Positions 30,079-38,848 of a DNA stretch of 64,000 nt are shown here, one piece after another. The translations under genes and the position numbers were made by a program. This DNA is from Amycolatopsis albispora. GTDB taxonomy: Bacteria; Actinomycetota; Actinomycetes; Mycobacteriales; Pseudonocardiaceae. The notes under the pieces were generated by a model, which saw nothing but the letters and a program-made list of their open reading frames with translations, did no database searches and was not told the origin of the DNA. The DNA lies in assembly GCF_003312875.1 (NCBI RefSeq), contig NZ_CP015163.1, positions 7,440,001 to 7,504,000 on the forward strand, in the 5' to 3' direction. The number at the start of each line of letters is the position of its first letter. The stretch's first letter is position 1.

Positions 30079-30363
30079 TTGATCACGAAGCTGCGCGGAC
30101 TGCTGCCGGCCGTTCTGCTGGGCCTGCTGGTGCTGCTGCCCGCTCCCGCGCTCGCCGCCGGGGAGCCGGCCACCACGGTTTCCGTGGTGGTGGCGCAGGA
30201 CCCGACCCCGCCGCCGGGGCCGGTGCTCGACCCGGCCGAGAGCGAGCGCGCGAACAGCGAGAAGACCAAGAACCAGCTGATCGCGGGCGGTGCCGCGGTG
30301 GTCCTGCTCGGCATCGTGCTGTGGGGCAGGCGGGTGCGCGCCAAGCGCCGCAAGTCCGGTTGA
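30079..30363 (+). CDS. Small membrane protein with signal peptide and C-terminal anchor
   Basis: 94 residues. A signal peptide or first helix (LLPAVLLGLLVLLPAPALA) is followed by a Pro-rich extracytoplasmic stretch (QDPTPPPGPVLDP), one transmembrane helix (LIAGGAAVVLLGIVLWG) and a basic RRVRAKRRKSG tail. The predicted start is TTG at 30079, with GGAAAGGG 8 nt upstream; no better start is in frame. It follows meaB by 55 bp but has no obvious functional link to it. The family is unknown; many actinomycetes encode similar tiny anchored proteins. Confidence 0.6.
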   Translation: MITKLRGLLPAVLLGLLVLLPAPALAAGEPATTVSVVVAQDPTPPPGPVLDPAESERANSEKTKNQLIAGGAAVVLLGIVLWGRRVRAKRRKSG

Positions 30364-30689
30364 TCTCCGGTTGATCATCGCGGCCGGGTCTACAGCCAGG
30401 CCGAACTCACTACGCCGTTCAGCGCAGATCCACTACCGGCCGTCTCGTGGTGGCTCGCCGCTTGAGCGGCTTGCCAGCTGCATGGTGCAGGATCAAGGCA
30501 AATGCGTACGACTTTGCTCACATTTCGAATGGCAGGCCGGGTGCTCGGCGCCCAGTTGGCCCGCGCTACGAACGGCGGTGCGGCGTGACAGTGCTCGACT
30601 CCCGATGGGACATCCCCGGGGATCACAGCGGCGGTGAAGGTGCCCGATCCGGTGGCCCCGCCGCGCTGCTCACCTCGGATGGGGTCAGC
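30364..30689 (+). other. Upstream region of the amidohydrolase gene
   Basis: 326 bp without a convincing gene. The amidohydrolase frame is open throughout most of it. A GTG at 30586 could add about 35 low-complexity residues, but family members begin near the ATG at 30690. No clear promoter box or repeat stands out. Confidence 0.4.
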
Positions 30690-31883
30690 ATGGCACCCGT
30701 GGGAGATGTCGGAAGTGGCCGTGGTCCGTTCTGGCTCGACGAATGGCTGGAGAAGAACGCGGGCGACGTGATCGCCTGGCGGCGGCACATCCACGCGCAC
30801 CCCGAGCTGTCGCGGCGCGAGTTCGCCACCACCGAGCTGGTGATGAAGCTGCTGACCTCGGCCGGGCTGAAGCCGCAGGTGCTGCCCGGCGGCACCGGCG
30901 TGCTGTGCGACATCGGCGACGGGCCGCGCTGCGTGGCCCTGCGCGCCGACCTGGACGCGCTGCCGCTGACCGAGTCGACCGGGCTGCCCTACGCCTCCAC
31001 CGTGGACGGGGTGGCGCACGCCTGCGGGCACGACGCGCACACCACGATCCTGCTGGCCGCGGCGCTGGCGCTGAACTCGGCGCCCGAGCTGCCCGGCCGC
31101 GTCCGGCTGATCTTCCAGCCCGCCGAGGAGGTCATGCCGGGCGGGGCGCTGGACGCCATCGCCGCCGGCGCGCTCACCGGCGTCGGCCGGATCTTCGGGC
31201 TGCACTGCGACCCGCGGCTGCCGGTGGGCAAGGTCGGCACCAGGGTCGGCGCGCTGACCTCGGCGGCCGACCTGATCGAGCTGCGGCTGACCTCGCCGGG
31301 CGGGCACACCTCGCGCCCGCACCTGACCGCGGACCTGGTGCACGCGCTGGGCACGGTGATCACGTCGCTGCCCTCGGTGCTGTCGCGGCGGGTCGACCCG
31401 CGGTCGGGCACGGTGCTGGTCTGGGGTGCGGTGCACGCGGGTGAGGCGGCGAACGCGGTCCCGCAGGAGGGCGTGCTGCGCGGCACCCTGCGCACCGCCG
31501 ACCACGAGGTGTGGAGCGCGCTGGAGCCGCTGGTCGCGGCCGCGGTGGAGTCGCTGCTGGCGCCCACCGGGGTCGGTTTCCAGCTGGACTACCGGCGGGG
31601 CGTGCCGCCGGTGGTGTCGGACCCGTTGTCCACGGACGTGCTGCGTGCCGGTGTCGAAGCCGCACTCGGGGAGGACTCGCACGCGGACACCGAGCAGTCC
31701 TCCGGCGGCGAGGACTTCGGCTGGTACCTGGAGCACGTTCCGGGCGCGTTCGCGCGGCTGGGCGTCTGGCCTGGTGAAGGTCCCATGCGCGACCTGCACC
31801 AGCCGACCTTCGAACTGGACGAACGCGCTCTGCTGGCGGGGGCGCGCGTGATGGTCCACACCGCTTTGGCCGCACTGGCCTGA
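30690..31883 (+). CDS. M20-family amidohydrolase (AmiA/HipO-like)
   Basis: 397 residues, metal-dependent amidase or carboxypeptidase. The M20 features are AWRRHIHAHPELSRREFAT, the metal-binding HACGHDAHTTILLAAA, FQPAEEVMPGGA, HCDPRLPVGKVG in the lid junction and the late metal ligand in SSGGEDFGWYLEHVPG. The family hydrolyses N-acyl amino acids, hippurate or indole conjugates. Its place near lpdA, purine nucleoside phosphorylase and pmm matches amiA1 of mycobacteria as I recall that locus. ATG 30690 is chosen with GGGG about 6 nt upstream. The substrate is unknown. Confidence 0.9.
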   Translation: MAPVGDVGSGRGPFWLDEWLEKNAGDVIAWRRHIHAHPELSRREFATTELVMKLLTSAGLKPQVLPGGTGVLCDIGDGPRCVALRADLDALPLTESTGLPYASTVDGVAHACGHDAHTTILLAAALALNSAPELPGRVRLIFQPAEEVMPGGALDAIAAGALTGVGRIFGLHCDPRLPVGKVGTRVGALTSAADLIELRLTSPGGHTSRPHLTADLVHALGTVITSLPSVLSRRVDPRSGTVLVWGAVHAGEAANAVPQEGVLRGTLRTADHEVWSALEPLVAAAVESLLAPTGVGFQLDYRRGVPPVVSDPLSTDVLRAGVEAALGEDSHADTEQSSGGEDFGWYLEHVPGAFARLGVWPGEGPMRDLHQPTFELDERALLAGARVMVHTALAALA

Positions 31884-31962
31884 TCCCGCTGGGGTCCGCT
31901 TGGGCTCGCGCACGTGCCCGCCCGCGCGTGCGCGAGCCCTTGTCCTTGTTCGGTTCCTGAAG

Positions 31963-32001
31963 TTGTCCACAGGCGCCGAGTTATCCACAGGGTTGCCCAC
32001 A
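31963..32001 (+). promoter_or_regulatory. Cluster of three DnaA-box-like nonamers
   Basis: TTGTCCACA (31963-31971), TTATCCACA (31981-31989) and TTGCCCACA (31993-32001) lie in the same orientation within 39 bp. The first two match actinobacterial and general DnaA boxes exactly; the third has one change. A fourth TTGTCCACA is inside the next gene (32357-32365). No dnaA, dnaN or gyrB gene is near, so this is not the chromosomal origin. Confidence 0.55.
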
Positions 32002-32043
32002 GCCTCCTGGCATGCCCAGCCACCAGGTGCGAGCGTGGGTCTC

Positions 32044-33390
32044 ATGTTTCTTCTGCCTGAGGGTCTCCACGGCGTCCACCTGCGCCACGAACTCGTCACC
32101 GCGATCGGCGACGAGCGGGTCCGCGCGGCCCTCACCCAGGGCTGGCTGGCGCAGTATTCCGCCGCTGTACTGGTAGAACGCCGTCGAGCGGCCGAGTTCC
32201 CGACCCGTGCCGCCACTGGTCTGCTCCACGCGGGTCCGGGCGCCGCGCTCACCGGTGAGTCGGTCCTCGCACTCGCCGGATTCGCCTCGGCGTCGACCGC
32301 TCAGGTCGAGGTCCTGGTGCCGGACGAGCGCGAGGTCCGGCGAAGACCGGGCCTGGTTGTCCACAGCACCCCGTTCTCCGAAATCGACGTCGACGTGCAC
32401 GACGGCTTGCGCACGATGACGCCCGATTTCGCACTGGCCGAGGTGCTGTGCCGCGACCGGGGCCGCGTCGGCTTCGCCTGCCTGGACGAGGCGCTGGCCC
32501 GCTGCCGAGCCGACCGGCGCGCGGGGCTCAGGGCGAGCGTGCTGGCGAGGATCATGGCGCGCCCGGACACGTTGGGCCGGGCCCGCGCGCGGTTCCTCGT
32601 CGACCTGGCCACCGGACTGGCCGAGTCACCAGCGGAAAGCTGGGCGCGCCTGCTGGTCGTCGATGCGGGCTGGCCACCGCCGCAGCCGCAGTTCGTGGTG
32701 AGGGGCTTCGCCGGGCGGCCTCTGTACCAACTCGACATGGCCTGGCCGGAAGCCCGCGTAGCCATCGACTGCTCCGCCGCCACCCCCGCTAGTGCCGCCA
32801 CCACCACCGCTCACGTCGCCCACGCTCACGCCGCCACGCCCCAAGCCGCCGCCGCACGCGCCACCATCGCCGAAGCCGCCGTCACCGCCGCCGTCACCCG
32901 GGCGGCCGCCGCGCAGGCTGCCGCCGTCCAGACCGCCGCCACCGCCAGGCCCGCCACAGCTTCCTCCGCCGCCGCTACCCAGGTTGCCGCCGTCATCACC
33001 CAGACCGACGCCACCACCAGCACCACCGTTGCCGACGCCACCACGAACGCTGCCGCCACCACCGCAGCGGCCGCCGAAGCCGCCACCACAACCACCGCCG
33101 CCGCTGCCTCCGCCGCTACTGCTGCTACCGCTCCTGCTGCTGCAACCGCCGCTGAAGCCGCTGCCGCCGTCGAAGCCCTCACCGCCGCCGGCGCTCCTGC
33201 TGCCGCAACCGCCGCTGCGGCCGAAGCCGAAGCCGAAGCCGCCGACGAGGCGCAAGCCGCTGCTCGGGCCGAGTACCTGCACCGCCGGGGCTGGACGGTC
33301 TTCCACCTCACCGCCGCCGACTTCCGCGACCCGACGCGCTTCCTGACCCACCTGGGCGCCGCCCTCACCCAAGGTGGCGTGGCCGCATGA
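32044..33390 (+). CDS. DUF559/Vsr-like nuclease-fold protein interrupted by Ala/Thr low-complexity insertion
   Basis: 448 residues. The N-terminal 240 resemble actinobacterial proteins with a helical AbiEi-like region (LTGESVLALAGF, LRTMTPDFALAEVLCRDRG) and the beginning of a restriction-endonuclease-like fold (PQFVVRGFAGRPLYQLDMAWPEARVAID). The expected continuation, usually EYDG followed by a charged stretch, is replaced from residue 244 to about 400 by an Ala/Thr-rich tract. The domain then resumes with EYLHRRGWTVFHLTAADF. The normal length would be about 290. The catalytic Asp-Gly after the strand is lost (DCSA), so nuclease activity is doubtful. The ribosome-binding site is weak, and DnaA-like boxes lie upstream. 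Confidence 0.65.
   Translation: MFLLPEGLHGVHLRHELVTAIGDERVRAALTQGWLAQYSAAVLVERRRAAEFPTRAATGLLHAGPGAALTGESVLALAGFASASTAQVEVLVPDEREVRRRPGLVVHSTPFSEIDVDVHDGLRTMTPDFALAEVLCRDRGRVGFACLDEALARCRADRRAGLRASVLARIMARPDTLGRARARFLVDLATGLAESPAESWARLLVVDAGWPPPQPQFVVRGFAGRPLYQLDMAWPEARVAIDCSAATPASAATTTAHVAHAHAATPQAAAARATIAEAAVTAAVTRAAAAQAAAVQTAATARPATASSAAATQVAAVITQTDATTSTTVADATTNAAATTAAAAEAATTTTAAAASAATAATAPAAATAAEAAAAVEALTAAGAPAAATAAAAEAEAEAADEAQAAARAEYLHRRGWTVFHLTAADFRDPTRFLTHLGAALTQGGVAA
32773..33243. repeat. Trinucleotide low-complexity insertion (GCC/ACC-rich)
   Basis: About 470 bp built almost wholly from GCC, ACC, GCT and related codons. It encodes Ala/Thr in the gene frame, Pro in a second plus frame and Gly on the minus strand, so all three frames stay open. 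It is an in-frame expansion inside the nuclease-like domain of the surrounding gene. Confidence 0.8.
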
Positions 33391-33626
33391 ACCCGCACGA
33401 ACGTAGAACTCCACCACCCAACCGAGGGACGCCCACCACGACCGCCGACCTCAGGGCCGCGAGCCTGCTCGACCGCGACGCTGGCCATGGCGGCAGGCCG
33501 GAAGGCGAGGATGCCTGGAGAGGCGTCCCGATCGAACGGGACGCGAAGGAACAACTTGCCGTGCGCCGGCTCGGGCGGCCGATCACTGCGGCGTGTTCGA
33601 GGCGCGTACCTGAACGAGAGCGAGGA

Positions 33627-34079
33627 TCAGGGGCTGATGCCGGTGCAAGGGCGGGTGCGCAGGGCTTCGACGTAGTCGGCGGGGGCCGAGGCGGCTTCGG
33701 CGGCGTCGGCCAGGGCGCCGAGGTAGCGCGCCGAGGGCAGGCCGCCTTCGTAGGCGTCCAGCACGTACAGCCAAGCCAGCACCGAACCCTCGAGCGTCTG
33801 CACCCGCAGCCGGATCTTGTTGTGCATGCCCAGCTCGCCGCCCTCCCAGCGGTCCAGCCGGGCCTCGTCCTGGGGGAGCACGTCGTAGAGCACCACGAAG
33901 ACGCGCGAACCCGGGGATTCGACGATCGTGGCCAGCGCGCCTTCCCAGCCGATGTCCTCGCCACCGAAGGTCAGCCGCCAGCCTTCGAGCCAGCCGGTCC
34001 CCGCCATCGGCGAGTGCGGCGCACGCTGCATCATCTGAGCGGGATCCATGTTGGACCCGTACGCGGCATACAAGGGCAC
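33627..34079 (-). CDS. Gamma-glutamylcyclotransferase-like protein
   Basis: 150 residues. The family opening YAAYGSNMDPAQM supplies the glycine-rich YGSN substrate loop. RVFVVLYDVLPQDEARLDRWEG contains the pocket with the conserved acidic residue (LYDV...DEARLD), and AWLYVLDAYEGGLPSARYL closes the beta barrel. Such proteins act on gamma-glutamyl amides or related cyclisable substrates. It is divergent from lpdA, as I recall for the mycobacterial Rv3304-lpdA pair. The GTG at 34079 has TAGGCT 6 nt upstream. The exact substrate is unknown. Confidence 0.82.
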   Translation of the reverse strand: MPLYAAYGSNMDPAQMMQRAPHSPMAGTGWLEGWRLTFGGEDIGWEGALATIVESPGSRVFVVLYDVLPQDEARLDRWEGGELGMHNKIRLRVQTLEGSVLAWLYVLDAYEGGLPSARYLGALADAAEAASAPADYVEALRTRPCTGISP

Positions 34080-34085
34080 GGCGAC

Positions 34086-34091
34086 AGCCTA
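34086..34091 (-). promoter_or_regulatory. -10 box of a probable leaderless cyclotransferase gene promoter
   Basis: TAGGCT on the minus strand, 6 nt before the GTG at 34079. Confidence 0.5.
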
Positions 34092-34213
34092 GCGACCTTC
34101 GGCCGCCGAAGCGGACGCACTCCGCGTGTCCGGCCACTCGACCGGACGAACGGTCCTCCGCGTACGGTGAGCGCGAGCCGGCTACCCACGGCGCGAGAAG
34201 GAGGAGAGCACAG

Positions 34214-35617
34214 GTGACCAGGATCGTCATCATGGGCGGCGGACCCGCGGGCTACGAGGCCGCGCTGGTGGCCGCGCAGCACGGCGCGAACGTGACCGTG
34301 GTCGAGCGGGACGGCCTGGGCGGAGCCTGCGTGCTGTACGACTGCGTGCCGTCGAAGACCTTCATCGCCTCCTCCGGGGCGCGCGCCAGCCTGCACGGGC
34401 TGCACGAACTGGGCATCGCCACCGACCTGGCCGACACCAGCGTCGACCTGCACACCGTGCACGGCCGCGTCCGCGGGCTGGCCCTCGCCCAATCGGCTGA
34501 TATTCGCGCCAGGGTGCAGCGCGAGGGCGTCCGGGTGATCACCGGCACCGCGCGCTTCTGCGACGAGGAGCCCGGCCTCGCCACGCACAAGGTCGCGGTC
34601 ACCCCCGAGAACGGCGAGACCGAGGTGCTCGACGCCGACGTCGTGCTCATCGCCACCGGCGCCACCCCGCGCGTGCTCCCCGGCGCCGTGCCCGACGGCG
34701 AGCGCATCCTCGACTGGCGTCAGCTCTACGACCTGCCCGAACTGCCCGAGCACCTCGCGGTGATCGGGTCCGGCGTCACCGGTGCCGAGTTCGCCTCCGC
34801 CTACACCGAGATGGGCGTCAAGGTCACCGTGGTCTCCAGCCGCGACCGCGTGCTGCCGCACGAGGACGCCGACGCCGCGGCCGTTCTGGAGGAGGTCTTC
34901 TCCCAGCGCGGCACCACCGTGGTCAAGCACGCCAGGGCCGACCGCGTCGAGCGCACCGGAGACGGCGTCAAGGTGCACCTCGCCGACGGCCGGGTGATCG
35001 AGGCCAGCCACGCGCTGATGACCGTCGGCTCGGTGCCGAACACCACCGACATCGGCCTGGAGACCGTCGGCATCGAGCCCGGTCCCGGCGGGTTCATCAC
35101 CGTGGACCGGGTTTCGCGCACCAGCGTCTCCGGCATCTACGCCGCCGGGGACTGCACCGGCGTGCTGATGCTCGCCTCGGTGGCCAGCATGCAGGGCCGG
35201 ATCGCGATGTGGCACGCGCTCGGCGAGGGCGTGGCCCCGATCAAGCTGAAGACGGTCGCCGCCAACGTGTTCACCCATCCGGAGATCGCCACGGTCGGCA
35301 TCAGCCAGCAGGCCATCGACTCCGGCGAGGTGCCCGCGCGCACCATCATGCTGCCGCTGGCCACCAATGCCCGCGCGAAAATGGAAGGCCTGCGCCGGGG
35401 CTTCGTGAAGCTGTTCTGCCGCCCGGCCACCGGGGTGGTCGTCGGGGGCGTGGTCGTCGCGCCGACGGCGAGCGAGCTGATCCTGCCCATCGCGCTGGCC
35501 GTGCAGAACCAGCTCACCGTGGAGCACCTCGCGCTCACCTTCTCGGTGTACCCGTCGCTGTCCGGGTCGATCACCGAGGCGGGCCGCCAGCTGATGCGCC
35601 ACGACGATCTGGACTGA
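34214..35617 (+). CDS. lpdA: NAD(P)H-quinone dehydrogenase of the LpdA type
   Basis: 467 residues, FAD-dependent pyridine nucleotide-disulfide oxidoreductase fold. The FAD-binding GGGPAGYEAALVAAQHG, the redox segment GGACVLYDCVPSK, the NAD-binding IGSGVTGAEFASAYTEMG and the second FAD motif GIYAAGDCTG are present. A CxxxxC pair is retained, but the C-terminal His-Glu dyad of true lipoamide dehydrogenases (HPTxSE) reads YPSLSG, so it should not act on lipoamide. This matches mycobacterial LpdA (Rv3303c), a quinone reductase. The GTG start has AGGAGG about 9 nt upstream. The glp genes lie close by, as lpdA-glpD2 do in mycobacteria. Confidence 0.92.
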   Translation: MTRIVIMGGGPAGYEAALVAAQHGANVTVVERDGLGGACVLYDCVPSKTFIASSGARASLHGLHELGIATDLADTSVDLHTVHGRVRGLALAQSADIRARVQREGVRVITGTARFCDEEPGLATHKVAVTPENGETEVLDADVVLIATGATPRVLPGAVPDGERILDWRQLYDLPELPEHLAVIGSGVTGAEFASAYTEMGVKVTVVSSRDRVLPHEDADAAAVLEEVFSQRGTTVVKHARADRVERTGDGVKVHLADGRVIEASHALMTVGSVPNTTDIGLETVGIEPGPGGFITVDRVSRTSVSGIYAAGDCTGVLMLASVASMQGRIAMWHALGEGVAPIKLKTVAANVFTHPEIATVGISQQAIDSGEVPARTIMLPLATNARAKMEGLRRGFVKLFCRPATGVVVGGVVVAPTASELILPIALAVQNQLTVEHLALTFSVYPSLSGSITEAGRQLMRHDDLD

Positions 35618-35759
35618 CCGAACGAGCTTTTTTCGCCGCCGCATATTCCGGTTCGTTTATCTCGGACCGGGGTGGAACGCGCCTGCTTTCCACTGCGGGA
35701 AATGGGGTTCGATGTGCTAGAAAATCCCGTCGTAGCAAGGTCGGCGGCGGGAGCTCGGG

Positions 35760-36521
35760 ATGCCCATTCGTTATTCACCGTGGCCGCGCGGCATGCCGTG
35801 CTGGGTCGATCTGATGATTTCCGACCTCGGCAAGGCCAAGGAATTCTACGGACAGTTGTTCGGCTGGGAGTTCGAGCACCGGGCGGGCAGGCTGCGCTGC
35901 ACCATCGGCGGGCGCGAGGTGTCCGGGATCGGTGAGCGGACCGGGCCGGAAACCGCGGCCGTGTGGACCACCTATCTCGCCGTGCCCGATCTCGACGTCA
36001 CGGTGCGGGCGATCGCGGGTGCGGGCGGGCGGATCTTCCGGCCGGCCACCGGCGTCGGCGACGACTGCCGGTTCGCCGTGGTGGCCGACCCGAGCGGTGC
36101 GGTGTTCGGGCTGTGGCAGGCCGGAGCGCGGATCGGCGCCCAGGTCACCGACGAACCGGGCGCCCTGGTGTGGAACGAGTGCTTCACCGCGAACCGGACC
36201 GCTGCCGAAGCCTTTTACACCGGGATCTTCGGTTACGGCGCGGCCGACCTGTCCGCGCCCGGTTTCGGCTACACCGCGCTCACACTCGGCGGGGAGGCGG
36301 TGGGCGGCCTGGCGGAACTACCCGCCGACGTGCCGGGTGAGGTGCCCGCGCACTGGGTGACCTACTTCGCGGTGGCCGACGCCGACGAGAGCGCCGAGCT
36401 GGTGGCTGAACTCGGCGGCACCGTGCAGAACCCGCCGTCCGACTCGCCGGACGGGCGGCTCGCCGCGGTCACCGACAACCAGGGTGTGCCGTTCTGCCTG
36501 GTCGGCCCCCGAAGACCGTGA
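35760..36521 (+). CDS. VOC (glyoxalase/bleomycin-resistance fold) two-domain protein
   Basis: 253 residues made of two tandem VOC modules. The first begins GMPCWVDLMISDLGKAKEFYGQLFGWEF and the second LVWNECFTANRTAAEAFYTGIFGYG. Each has the beta-alpha-beta-beta-beta pattern with Gln/Asp/Glu positions at the possible metal site. Tandem VOC proteins of this kind in actinomycetes are often annotated as glyoxalase-like or hydroxylases without known substrate. The ATG at 35760 follows a GGGAG ribosome-binding site. Its stop codon lies in the loop of a strong terminator-like hairpin shared with convergent glpK. Confidence 0.85.
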   Translation: MPIRYSPWPRGMPCWVDLMISDLGKAKEFYGQLFGWEFEHRAGRLRCTIGGREVSGIGERTGPETAAVWTTYLAVPDLDVTVRAIAGAGGRIFRPATGVGDDCRFAVVADPSGAVFGLWQAGARIGAQVTDEPGALVWNECFTANRTAAEAFYTGIFGYGAADLSAPGFGYTALTLGGEAVGGLAELPADVPGEVPAHWVTYFAVADADESAELVAELGGTVQNPPSDSPDGRLAAVTDNQGVPFCLVGPRRP

Positions 36522-36534
36522 GGGCCGACCAGGC
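36496..36534. terminator. Perfect 13-bp stem spanning the VOC gene stop codon
   Basis: GCCTGGTCGGCCC (36496-36508) and its exact complement (36522-36534) enclose a 13-nt loop that contains the TGA stop. It lies between convergent VOC and glpK genes, so it can serve both directions. There is no T tract, as is usual for actinobacterial terminators. Confidence 0.65.
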
Positions 36535-36558
36535 GAGGCGGGGTCAGTCCACCCAGCG

Positions 36559-38064
36559 TCAGTCGACCCAGTCGAAGGTCTTGGTGACGGCCTTCTTCCA
36601 GTTCTTGAACTGGGCCTCGCGGGTGTCCGCGTCCAGCTGCGGCGTCCACTCCTTGTCCTTGGCCCAGTTCGTGCGGATGTCTTCTTCGCTCTTCCAGAAC
36701 CCGACCGCCAGCCCGGCCGCGTAGGCGGCGCCGAGCGCGGTGGTCTCGTTCACCACCGGCCGGATCACCGGCACGCCGAGGATGTCGGCCTGGAACTGCA
36801 TGAGCAGCTCGTTGACCACCATGCCGCCGTCCACCTTCAGCGAGGTCAGCGCCACCCCGGAGTCGGCGTTCATCGCGTCGATGACCTCGCGGGTCTGGAA
36901 GGCCGTCGCCTCCAGCACCGCCCTGGCCAGGTGACCCTTGTTCACGAACCGGGTGAGGCCGACGATCGCGCCGCGGGCGTCGGAGCGCCAGTACGGCGCG
37001 AACAAGCCGGAGAACGCGGGCACGAAGTAGGTGCCGCCGTTGTCCTCGACCTTGCGCGCGTGCTCCTCGATCTCGGCGGCGGTGCCGATCATGCCGAGGT
37101 TGTCCCGCAGCCACTGCACCAGCGAGCCGGTGACCGCGATCGAGCCCTCCAGCGCGTACACCGTGTCGTTCGAGCCGATCTTGTAGCAGACCGTGGTGAG
37201 CAGGCCGTTCTCCGAGAGCACCTTCTCGGTGCCGGTGTTCAGCAGCACGAAGTTGCCGGTGCCGTAGGTGTTCTTGGCCTCGCCCGGCGACAGGCAGGCC
37301 TGGCCGAAGGTGGCGGCCTGCTGGTCGCCGAGAATGCCGGCGATCGGCACCCCGGCCAGCGCGCCGCGCTCGCGGACCTTGCCGAACTCCTCCGAGGACG
37401 ACCGGATCTCCGGCAGCATGGACAGCGGAATGCCCATGTCCTCGGCGATCGAGGCGTCCCACTGCAGGGTGTCGAGGTCCATCAGCAGGGTGCGCGACGC
37501 GTTCGTCGGGTCGGTGGCGTGCACGCCGCCCTGGGTGCCGCCGGTCATGTTCCACAGCACCCAGGTGTCCATGTTGCCGAACAGCAGGTCACCGGCCTCG
37601 GCGCGCTCGCGCGCACCGTCTACATTGTCCAGGATCCACTTGATCTTGGGGCCGGAGAAGTACGTGGCCAGCGGCAGGCCGGTCTTGGCGCGGTAGCGCT
37701 CCTGCCCGCCGCCGAGTGCGCCCAGCTCACCGACGATCTTGTCGGTCCTGGTGTCCTGCCAGACGATCGCGTTGTACACCGGCTTGCCGGTCTTGCGGTC
37801 CCAGACCAGCGTGGTCTCGCGCTGGTTGGTGATGCCGACCGCGGCGATGTCGGCCGCGGTGATGTCCGCCTTGGCCAGCGCGCCGGCGGCCACCGCGCGG
37901 GTGTTCTCCCAGATCTCCTCGGCGTTGTGCTCGACCCAGCCGGCCTGCGGGAAGATCTGCTCGTGTTCACGCTGGTCCACGGCGACCACGCGGCCGGAGT
38001 GGTCGAAGATCATCGCGCGGGTGGACGTGGTGCCCTGGTCGATCGCGGCGACGTAGGAAGTCAT
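36559..38064 (-). CDS. glpK: Glycerol kinase
   Basis: 501 residues, FGGY-family kinase that phosphorylates glycerol to sn-glycerol-3-phosphate in the cytosol, trapping glycerol after facilitated entry. Visible motifs are the ATP-binding [42 protein letters not shown], the glycerol-site [14 protein letters not shown] and the FGGY signature region [23 protein letters not shown]. Length and motifs are complete. It lies 34 bp downstream of glpF in the same direction, so the two form an operon divergent from glpD. The hairpin at 36496-36534 is the likely 3' boundary. Confidence 0.97.
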   Translation of the reverse strand: MTSYVAAIDQGTTSTRAMIFDHSGRVVAVDQREHEQIFPQAGWVEHNAEEIWENTRAVAAGALAKADITAADIAAVGITNQRETTLVWDRKTGKPVYNAIVWQDTRTDKIVGELGALGGGQERYRAKTGLPLATYFSGPKIKWILDNVDGARERAEAGDLLFGNMDTWVLWNMTGGTQGGVHATDPTNASRTLLMDLDTLQWDASIAEDMGIPLSMLPEIRSSSEEFGKVRERGALAGVPIAGILGDQQAATFGQACLSPGEAKNTYGTGNFVLLNTGTEKVLSENGLLTTVCYKIGSNDTVYALEGSIAVTGSLVQWLRDNLGMIGTAAEIEEHARKVEDNGGTYFVPAFSGLFAPYWRSDARGAIVGLTRFVNKGHLARAVLEATAFQTREVIDAMNADSGVALTSLKVDGGMVVNELLMQFQADILGVPVIRPVVNETTALGAAYAAGLAVGFWKSEEDIRTNWAKDKEWTPQLDADTREAQFKNWKKAVTKTFDWVD

Positions 38065-38098
38065 TTCGCTTCAACTCTCCCTGTCAGAAGGGTCGGGG

Positions 38099-38848
38099 TC
38101 AGGCGGCCGTCGGCAGCACGAGGAACAGTAGGGCCGCGAGCGCCCCGCCGACCAGCGGGCCGAGCACCGGGACCCAGGAGTATCCCCAGTTCGCGTTGGC
38201 CTTGCCGCGGATCGGCAGGATGAACGCGTAGGCGATGCGCGGGCCGAGGTCGCGGGCGGGGTTGATGGCGTAGCCGGTCGGGCCGCCGAGCGAGGTGCCG
38301 ATCACCAGCACCACGAACGCCACGCCGGCGTAGCCCAGCGCGGAGTTGCCGAAGTCCGGCACGCCGCCGTCGCCCGCCTTGACCACCGGGCTGAGCAGGA
38401 TCCAGGCGACCAGCACGAAGGTGCCGATGATCTCGGTCACCAGGTTCCACACGCGGTGCGGGATCTGCGGGGCGGTGGAGAAGATGCCGAGCGTGTTCTC
38501 CGGCTCGGGGTGGTCGTCGAACTGCAGCTTGTAGGTGGCCCAGCACAGCACCGCGCCGATGATCGCGCCGAGCATCTGCGCGAGGAAGTAGATCGGGACG
38601 TCACCCCATTCGGTCTTCCCGGCGACCGCGAGGCCGAGGGTGACCGCGGGGTTGAGGTGCGCGCCACTGGGCGCGGCGAGGCTGGCGCCGGCGAACACGG
38701 CGAAGGCCCAGCCGAAGTTCACGAACAGGAATCCGGCGTTGTGCCCGTTGTTCTTGCGTAGGACGTTGTTGGCGACCACGCCGTTGCCGAGCAGGATCAG
38801 CACCGCGGTGCCGATCAGCTCCCAGATGAAAATTTCCCCAGCTGCCAT
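38099..38848 (-). CDS. glpF: Glycerol uptake facilitator (aquaglyceroporin)
   Basis: 249 residues, six transmembrane helices of the MIP family. Both half-helix signatures are present: HLNPAVTLGLA and the second NPA in YAINPARDLGPRI, where Asp after the second NPA is the mark of glycerol facilitators rather than water channels. It mediates passive entry of glycerol through the plasma membrane for GlpK. The start at 38848 (MAAGEIFIW) is set by GGAGGG 6 nt upstream; an in-frame codon 15 nt earlier is less likely. The 244-bp region shared with divergent glpD should carry the operon promoter. Confidence 0.95.
   Translation of the reverse strand: MAAGEIFIWELIGTAVLILLGNGVVANNVLRKNNGHNAGFLFVNFGWAFAVFAGASLAAPSGAHLNPAVTLGLAVAGKTEWGDVPIYFLAQMLGAIIGAVLCWATYKLQFDDHPEPENTLGIFSTAPQIPHRVWNLVTEIIGTFVLVAWILLSPVVKAGDGGVPDFGNSALGYAGVAFVVLVIGTSLGGPTGYAINPARDLGPRIAYAFILPIRGKANANWGYSWVPVLGPLVGGALAALLFLVLPTAA

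Noticed and set aside
31963..32001. Chromosomal origin of replication
   Set aside because: Only three DnaA-like boxes in 39 bp, no AT-rich unwinding region and no dnaA, dnaN, recF or gyrB genes.
32626..33417. Long Gly-rich reading frame on the minus strand and a Pro-rich frame on the plus strand
   Set aside because: Both are shadows of the GCC/ACC low-complexity tract; neither has a domain, a start signal or flanking conservation, while the plus-strand Ala/Thr frame joins recognisable domain halves.
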